Source of the DNA: Nitrososphaeraceae archaeon
GTDB taxonomy: Archaea; Thermoproteota; Nitrososphaeria; Nitrososphaerales; Nitrososphaeraceae
Direction of reading: 5' to 3'
DNA: 11,059 bases
Assembly (NCBI GenBank): GCA_021155845.1
Contig: JAJNBK010000047.1
Location: forward strand, 1-11,059
Shown: piece by piece, positions 7,119 through 11,059 of the stretch
Layout of the letters: every line of letters starts with the position of its first letter
How positions within the stretch are numbered: the stretch's first letter is position 1
The notes under the pieces: model-generated
Databases searched by the model: none
What the model was told of the DNA's origin: nothing
The model's input: only the letters and a program-made list of their open reading frames with translations
Program-made: the position numbers and the translations under genes

Positions 7119-7287
7119 TTCTATCTAATGAATATCAAGGACAAATATCTGACGCTTATCGTAAAAATTACTTATCTATGCAAGCACACTATCTTTAGGA
7201 GTTTCAACAAGCGTGATCTTTTGAGCGCAAAAGGGGCTTTCCTTTTTGATTAAGCAGTTCATTGCCTTCTTGTTAATCAGCAAACAT

Positions 7288-7321
7288 CATCATAGTAATG
7301 ATGGTGCCTGATACCATCAGG
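7288..7321. other. Stacked and overlapping hairpins
   Basis: CATCAT-AGTA-ATGATG (7288-7303) is followed by CCTGAT-ACC-ATCAGG (7307-7321). A third stem, GATGGT (7300-7305) with ACCATC (7313-7318), would compete with both. The small nested set could be part of a transcript's fold or a dyad for a regulator. It lies 170-200 bases upstream of the minus-strand aldo/keto reductase start. Function unknown. Confidence 0.4.
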
Positions 7322-7911
7322 AAAGCAACAGTTGTGACCGCTGTTTCTATTAAGTTGTAGCAAACTCGATATAACTATGGTATTTCAGATATACACGTAT
7401 CATAATACAACTGTAAGCTTGACAGGTGCATAATTGTGACATGATCCAAATCGTCATCCTGTCTATATATCGACTCCGCGTCATGGGGGATATTGTTACG
7501 GCCTACAATTTCACATAGACTATGTATACACTACAATTTTTTTCGATTCTTAAAAAGATACTCGCAAACATGCTTCAGAGGCCCCACAGTCATAAAGAAA
7601 CTTACTAAGAAATACAATCCTTGATAATCAAAAGAGGTCTTCTTTTCAAAAATTCGTCAGTGAAGAAGGACAAAGTAAAGCTAAAAAGTAATATGATAGC
7701 AAAATATGAAAATTTCAGTATTTTAAAATGCAATCTCAGCCATGATGAGCAATTAATTCTCTTTCATGTCCTGAACAAACGTGATCTAATATAATTTGAT
7801 GGTTAAATAAATATCTGCACCAATAAGAGTATTGAATCTATTTTTTTCTAGGATAACTACTATTTCTTTTTCCTGTCGTCTCTTGCTCCATCATTTCAAT
7901 ATCTTATATAA

Positions 7912-8065
7912 TTATAAAAAAATACTATATTTTGTTTTTGCATGACAAGCCTTATCTTTATATGATCTCATTGCAACATAGTTTTTTACTGTAGTTTCAT
8001 CCTTTAACTGCTTCCTTTAAAACCTGATTGCTTAAAATGGCTACTTCTTGTGGCATTATTGCCAT
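7912..8065 (-). pseudogene. Possible broken micro-gene, unknown family
   Basis: On the minus strand ATG 8065 (or 8056) opens MAIMPQEVAILSNQVLKEAV and stops at TGA 7997-7999 after 22 residues. One base over, an open frame continues with DETTVKNYVAMRSYKDKACH and then AKTKYSIFL to TAA at 7912. Joined, they give about 50 residues of ordinary soluble composition, so a small indel in a real small gene is plausible. I do not recognise the family. It could also be chance. Confidence 0.25.
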
Positions 8066-8181
8066 ATAAATCCACTATATATGGAAGACTACCATGTTAT
8101 ATCTAATACTAAAGCAAAAGCAAAATATTACTAGTTAAGAAGATGATAGAATTAATATTATTATAGCACAGAGACATAGAG

Positions 8182-8187
8182 TAAATA
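8182..8187 (+). promoter_or_regulatory. Candidate TATA box for the 8211 gene
   Basis: TAAATA within GTAAATAGTA is centred about 27 bases before ATG 8211. That is the spacing expected for a leaderless archaeal transcript starting at that ATG. It supports 8211 over the in-frame ATGs at 8238, 8250 and 8259, but AT-rich sequence makes such matches common. Confidence 0.35.
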
Positions 8188-8210
8188 GTAAGTTTGTTCT
8201 CTAAATAGTT

Positions 8211-8462
8211 ATGACTGAATTTGCATATTTCACGTTTATGAGCAATAGTATGCTAACCATGGAGGAAGAAGAAGAAGAACATAAAGATGAGATTATAGCA
8301 TTCACTAAAGAGGTACTTCAAGCCAGAGGTGTTGAATCCGATTCCAGAATGTCTAAGATATCAGAAGAACAATTAAAGGAAACACTTGAAGAGATAAGAC
8401 AACTCCGCAAAAAGAACAAGAAAAGTAAAGACAGAGAACAGCTTGAAGTTGCTATACAATAA
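8211..8462 (+). CDS. Small acidic coiled-coil protein, unknown function
   Basis: An 83-aa soluble protein, not recognised. After the N-terminus there is a run of six Glu (MEEEEEEHKDEIIAFTKEVL, from residue 17). The C-terminal half is strongly helical and charged: SEEQLKETLEEIRQLRKKNK (51-70), with leucines at heptad-like spacing, suggesting a coiled coil. There are no cysteines. Starts at 8211, 8238, 8250 and 8259 are all possible; the hydrophobic MTEFAYFTF leader is only present from 8211, and the TATA position favours it. No Shine-Dalgarno site is visible. The stop is 5 bases before the TTG of the next gene, so the two are probably co-transcribed and may work together at the membrane (inference). 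Confidence 0.65.
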   Translation: MTEFAYFTFMSNSMLTMEEEEEEHKDEIIAFTKEVLQARGVESDSRMSKISEEQLKETLEEIRQLRKKNKKSKDREQLEVAIQ

Positions 8463-8467
8463 ACAAA

Positions 8468-8794
8468 TTGAATAATAATCGTGCTCCACTTTGGCCATTA
8501 ATCTACGGCCTTGTCATAATAATATTCAGTATAATATTGCTTATACTCCGAGCAGGTACAATGATATTTTTCATCTTTATGATAATGGGTGTATCTATGA
8601 TTGTATTATGGTTATATCTTAATGCAAGGACAAACAGACAGAAGAATGATGACAAAACTATCACCAAACAGGCTTGTATATGCCTAATCTGTAAGCATGA
8701 AGAATCCAAGATTTGTTTGGAGCAAAAATGTGTTTGTTGCATAATATTGAAAGGAGATACTATTATTGGACATTCTAATAATCCATTGCAGTAG
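8468..8794 (+). CDS. Two-TM membrane protein with Cys-rich cytosolic tail
   Basis: 108 aa starting at TTG 8468, 5 bases after the preceding stop; the next possible starts lie inside the second helix, so TTG is required to include helix 1. Two hydrophobic segments (about 8-28 and 32-51) form a hairpin. A short basic linker (NARTNRQKN) puts the tail on the inside by the positive-inside rule. The tail carries seven cysteines: C70, C72, C75, C83, C88, C90 and C91, in ACICLICKHEESKICLEQKC, then VCCIILKGDTIIGHSNNPLQ. The C-x-C-x2-C...C-x4-C-x-CC spacing looks like a metal-binding (zinc or iron-sulfur) knuckle. I believe similar tails ending SNNPLQ occur in Nitrososphaerota, but I know no function. 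It is probably an operon partner of the upstream acidic protein. Confidence 0.75.
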   Translation: MNNNRAPLWPLIYGLVIIIFSIILLILRAGTMIFFIFMIMGVSMIVLWLYLNARTNRQKNDDKTITKQACICLICKHEESKICLEQKCVCCIILKGDTIIGHSNNPLQ

Positions 8795-8980
8795 TCCAAC
8801 TAGGAGTGATATAGCATCAACAAAACAAGCTAGGGGTAGCAACAAAATTGACCAGACTCTCTAGAATCTATCATTATCTAATTGCTTGTGAAGTGGCAGA
8901 GTGTCTAAGTCAGTTTTTTTCTGAAAATTCTATTCTCCATTATCTCTGAAAACCTAGAAGATGTCTATTGCAAGATAAAG

Positions 8981-8989
8981 TTATAAATA
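8981..8989 (+). promoter_or_regulatory. TATA box (box A) for the zinc-finger gene
   Basis: TTATAAATA is a near-perfect archaeal box A centred 27 bases before ATG 9012, exactly the distance for transcription starting at the A of the start codon. It strongly supports a leaderless mRNA for the 34-aa protein. Confidence 0.7.
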
Positions 8990-9011
8990 AAACGTTAAAG
9001 CATATAAAATC

Positions 9012-9116
9012 ATGTCAGCCCAAATTTCGGGTTCTTATAAGTGTGAAGTATGTGGTATGTATTTTGTTACGCAAGAAGAACTTCGTGAACACAGTCAGCG
9101 AGCACATGGAAAGTAA
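9012..9116 (+). CDS. Single C2H2 zinc-finger mini-protein (34 aa)
   Basis: ATG 9012 to TAA 9114-9116 encodes 34 residues: MSAQISGSYKCEVCG followed by MYFVTQEELREHSQRAHGK. The finger is complete: C11 and C14 (C-x2-C), an aromatic F18, L24 as the hydrophobic core residue, H27 and H32 (H-x4-H). One-finger proteins of this kind are common in Nitrososphaerota and are thought to bind nucleic acid or partner proteins; no target can be read here. There is a strong TATA box at the leaderless distance and no Shine-Dalgarno site. Too short for most gene callers, but the combination of motif, stop and promoter makes it a confident gene. A longer frame (8968-9150) overlaps it and is a shadow. Confidence 0.9.
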   Translation: MSAQISGSYKCEVCGMYFVTQEELREHSQRAHGK

Positions 9117-9313
9117 AACCTCTGCTTGTAGCATAACAGAAATAAATTAAATAGCATAATATTATATTGAGCAGCAATATTTTAGTATTTAAAATAGCTG
9201 TTAAATATAGAATCACATAGTACAATATATGGAAGAAGAGAGACAATATGTCTTTTTATCTGATTATTATAACTATGGTGGATGTGTTACTTTTACTAGC
9301 ATCTATTTCATTT
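9117..9313. other. Intergenic region before the glycosyltransferase pseudogene
   Basis: Very AT-rich spacer with a small hairpin, ATATTG-AGCAG-CAATAT, near 9163-9179. An open frame starting at ATG 9248 reads a hydrophobic MSFYLIIITMVDVLLLLASI and runs into the pseudogene's KICVTFNKK. I read this leader as fortuitous, because the glycosyltransferase family begins at about that KICVTF strand. Confidence 0.4.
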
Positions 9314-10151
9314 ATTAAGAAAAAAATATGTGTTACTTTTAACAAAAAAATGAAGAAAATGCTAAGGAGAATTTGGTTATGGCATATACTATCAAACTCT
9401 TTCAATAGAAGCACTTGGTACTATCAAAATCCATTCATTACTGATATGTATAAACACACTTTCACTTGAAAAATTAAAGCGAAATGATATAACAATTGTG
9501 ATTCATGACCCGGGAGAAATTTTTAAGCAAAATGATTCGTATCTGAAATACTGGAATATTATTTGTATGAGAAAAAGCTTTCAAGAATATCTTATAAATA
9601 AATATGATGTTAATCCTAAATTTCTTTATCGTCCTTTCTATGCTTATCCTACACAAAAAAATGGTGATAATGATGATAATATGATAACAAAAACATAGGC
9701 AGTATCAATATCAAGAGTAGATTATGGAAAACATACAGAAATAATAATTGACGCTAACAAATTAAGAACATCAAAAAATAGTAAAAGAAGGAATATAATA
9801 AAAATCTATGGACCATATATCCAAAATATATCTGTCATGATTTAGGAGAGAAATGGTTATTCAAACAATACTATTCTGGTACATTTGAAAAGTCTTTTAC
9901 AACGTCTCCATATATTAAGTAAAGGAAAATTTATGGTTGATTTATCTGTCCTTAGACACGATGGTGGTGGAACTCGATATACATTTCTTGAAGCAATACA
10001 CAATGATACAGTATTGATAATAAACAGAAAAGGGATTGAAAATGTAAACTCAAAGTATTGTGATTTTAAAGAAGGCTATAATTGCTATGCAGTTTCTAAT
10101 GGACAAGATCTAGCAGAAATAATTAACAAGAGCAATAATATGATACAATGA
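9314..10151 (+). pseudogene. Glycosyltransferase (GT-B, family 4-like), multiply frameshifted
   Basis: Pieces of one protein run in order through all three frames. KKICVTFNKK (9317-9349) is the first Rossmann strand. NEENAKEN (9349-9372) follows one frame back. From 9366 comes EFGYGIYYQTLSIEALG, then SLEKLKRNDITIVIHDPGE and MRKSFQEYLINKYDVNPKF to TAG 9696-9698. The same frame continues AVSISRVDYGKHTEIIIDAN to about 9817, where YICHDLGEKWLFKQYYSGTF carries on in another frame (9827 to about 9890). The original frame resumes with KGKFMVDLSVLRHDGGG and TRYTFLEAIHND to TGA 10149-10151. The HDGGGT-x-YTFLEAI block is the donor-sugar nucleotide-binding region of such enzymes. The shifts fall in or near A and T runs (9344-9350, 9372-9374). 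At least four indels and one stop make loss of function near certain, unless the read is very error-prone. Confidence 0.82.
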
Positions 10152-10591
10152 AAATAATAACTAACGCAAAGAAATTAATGGATAGACACACCAAAGCAGA
10201 TTGGTCGTCAGTATAGTATTAGTATTAGTAATAATATTGATTCTATTATAATTTCTTTTATCTAAATTACCTTTTGTAAACTTATTATGAAATGTCTTTG
10301 TCTTTTATTTTTGATGTCATTTGAGTATTTGGCTCTATAGGCTTGTTCTTTTGATGTATTTTTATCATTAAACACAAACCTTTATGCTGATAACAGACAA
10401 TTTCACTGGTAAACTAGGGATAAAAACTAGTATGGACTGGGCGGGATTATATCCCTTGCGGTAAAGGGGTTCATCTATATTAATATCATTTTCAAATTGA
10501 TAAAAGTCTACTATAAGCAATGTTATCAACCTATCTCAAAAAGATTCCCTCATTATTCTTTATTTTGCAACACATCTAATGGACACTTTCC
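10152..10591. other. Intergenic region with repeat copy 2
   Basis: About 440 bases between the glycosyltransferase pseudogene and the PsbP-like gene. It contains the 45-base repeat (10432-10476), preceded by a direct repeat AAACTAG...AAACTAG near 10411-10430. A 27-codon minus-strand frame (10368 to 10285, MIKIHQKNKPIEPNTQMTSK then IKDKDIS) has an ATG and a stop but no recognisable motif; I leave it uncalled. Around 10213-10236 the sequence is a simple TATTAG-type repeat. Confidence 0.5.
10432..10476 (+). repeat. 45-base dispersed repeat, copy 2 (best-preserved)
   Basis: Same orientation as copy 1, 39 of 45 positions identical. It can form two stems that exclude each other: GGGAT-TAT-ATCCC (10443-10455) and CCCTT-GCGGTA-AAGGG (10453-10468), which share the bases CCC at 10453-10455. 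Both stems are intact here and damaged in copy 1. Such paired stems occur at ends of IS200/IS605-type elements, in MITE-like repeats and in switching RNAs. No transposase flanks it, and no other intact copy was seen in the window. Confidence 0.75.
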
Positions 10592-11059
10592 CTATTCTAT
10601 AACTTTAAAGGAATCAATCATTCTTTCTATAGTTGGCAAGTAACTTGAGAATTTATCAGGGTCTGCCTTGTATGTAATCAAAACTGCTTTATTACCAATT
10701 ACTGTCCAAACTTGCATAGCCTTACGTTCAACTTCCTCATTGTCTATAGCGCTAAACACTATTTTATGAGCAGGTTTGCCTGCAATAGTAGTAGATGTCG
10801 ATTCTAAAACATTCAGATCTGGATTACTTTTTTTTAAATCTGACATTTGCACCTTTGTAATTTCCTTTAACGGTATATTTTGGGATGATAATTCTTGAAC
10901 TTTTAAACCAAGTGCTGCTGGATATATGCGTGTATCAGTTTCAGGTGGGGCTGTAAAGGTAACAAAGTTATCTAGATTTGCTAACTTTTCCCAGTTAGAA
11001 GGATATAGTATGCTTATTCCTGATTCAGGATTTTCATAAGTTAGAAATTGCTCCTGAGC
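10592..11059 (-). CDS. PsbP-like protein, C-terminal part
   Basis: The minus-strand frame is open from the window edge to TAG 10592-10594: 155 residues seen, start outside. Near the edge it reads FLTYENPESGISILYPSNWE, the typical opening strand of PsbP/MOG1-like domains (Y-x-N-x-x-x-G-I-x-I-x-YP-x-x-W). It then has FVTFTAPPETDTRIYPAALG, and ends GNKAVLITYKADPDKFSSYL then PTIERMIDSFKVIE, matching the family's Y-x-A-x-x-x-x-Y-x-x-x-L-P-x-x-x-x-M-I-x-SF ending. In plants PsbP serves photosystem II; in Nitrososphaerota such domains are usually exported or membrane-anchored proteins of unknown role. A signal peptide or anchor would lie beyond the window. An internal ATG near 10852 would cut the domain and is not the start. 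Confidence 0.88.
   Translation of the reverse strand, partial: AQEQFLTYENPESGISILYPSNWEKLANLDNFVTFTAPPETDTRIYPAALGLKVQELSSQNIPLKEITKVQMSDLKKSNPDLNVLESTSTTIAGKPAHKIVFSAIDNEEVERKAMQVWTVIGNKAVLITYKADPDKFSSYLPTIERMIDSFKVIE

Larger units (their letters stand above)
7119..8210. other. Long intergenic region right of the aldo/keto reductase gene
   Basis: About 1.1 kb, the longest gap. It holds the stacked hairpins at 7288-7321 and a possible broken micro-ORF at 7912-8065 (minus). A 61-codon plus-strand open frame (about 7607-7792) ends in MIAKYENFSILKCNLSHDEQ then LILFHVLNKRDLI; it has no good start and no recognised motif, so I do not call it. No tRNA, transposase or CRISPR repeats were seen. Confidence 0.45.

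Noticed and set aside
7229..7247. AAAAGG...CCTTTTT as a terminator
   Set aside because: Only a 6-bp A/T-rich stem, and no gene on the plus strand ends before it.
6993..7253. 86-codon plus-strand frame across the AKR start
   Set aside because: Antisense shadow of the aldo/keto reductase N-terminus.
7607..7792. 61-codon plus-strand open frame ending ILFHVLNKRDLI
   Set aside because: Lacks a convincing start and any family motif; length is within chance for this base composition.
9248..9316. Hydrophobic leader (MSFYLIIITMVDVLLLLAS) as a signal anchor for the glycosyltransferase
   Set aside because: The family normally starts at the first Rossmann strand (KICVTF), and the gene is broken anyway; the leader reads like AT-rich noise.
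10285..10368. 27-codon minus-strand frame MIKIHQKNKPIEP...
   Set aside because: No recognisable motif or promoter; kept only as a note in the intergenic entry.

Overview
The window is AT-rich (roughly one third G+C by eye) and reads as a chromosomal stretch from an ammonia-oxidising archaeon of the Nitrososphaerota (Thaumarchaeota), most like Candidatus Nitrosocosmicus. This is inferred from family content: a PsbP-like protein, a one-finger C2H2 mini-protein, a KGG-motif mini-protein, a DUF1326 protein, and a two-helix membrane protein with a Cys-rich tail. Supporting traits are TATA boxes about 27 bases upstream of start codons with no Shine-Dalgarno site, and Asn/Ser/Thr-rich low-complexity runs. 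No database search was possible.

Layout. 1-181: 3' end of msrA (+). 460-1146: a D-2-hydroxyacid dehydrogenase gene that loses frame after its NAD-binding motif (+, pseudogene). 1147-3440: a gene-poor, decaying stretch with a 20-base palindrome, the first copy of a 45-base dispersed repeat, a 30-aa KGG protein (-), an OsmC-like pseudogene (+) and a V4R-domain pseudogene (-). 3448-7118: three intact minus-strand genes, namely a COG1237-type metallo-beta-lactamase-fold hydrolase with a hairpin terminator, a DUF1326 protein, and an aldo/keto reductase, separated by 146- and 789-base gaps. 7119-8210: a long intergenic region with stacked small hairpins and a possible broken micro-ORF. 8211-8794: a two-gene plus-strand unit (acidic coiled-coil protein, then a two-TM Cys-rich membrane protein). 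9012-9116: the zinc-finger mini-protein. About 9314-10151: a glycosyltransferase pseudogene with several frameshifts. 10152-10591: second copy of the 45-base repeat. 10592-11059: C-terminal part of a PsbP-like protein (-), cut by the window end.

The intact genes fit redox, stress and detoxification housekeeping (MsrA, aldo/keto reductase, MBL hydrolase, KGG protein) plus small regulatory or membrane proteins. They do not form one obvious pathway. The most notable property is decay: four recognisable genes broken by stops and small indels within 11 kb, beside intact micro-genes of 30-34 codons that ordinary gene calling misses. I found no CRISPR array, tRNA, rRNA, intact transposase or convincing new multi-gene system. 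The items most worth following are the 45-base repeat with alternative hairpins, the two-gene membrane module, the paired ACTGCAGT dyads and the micro-genes.
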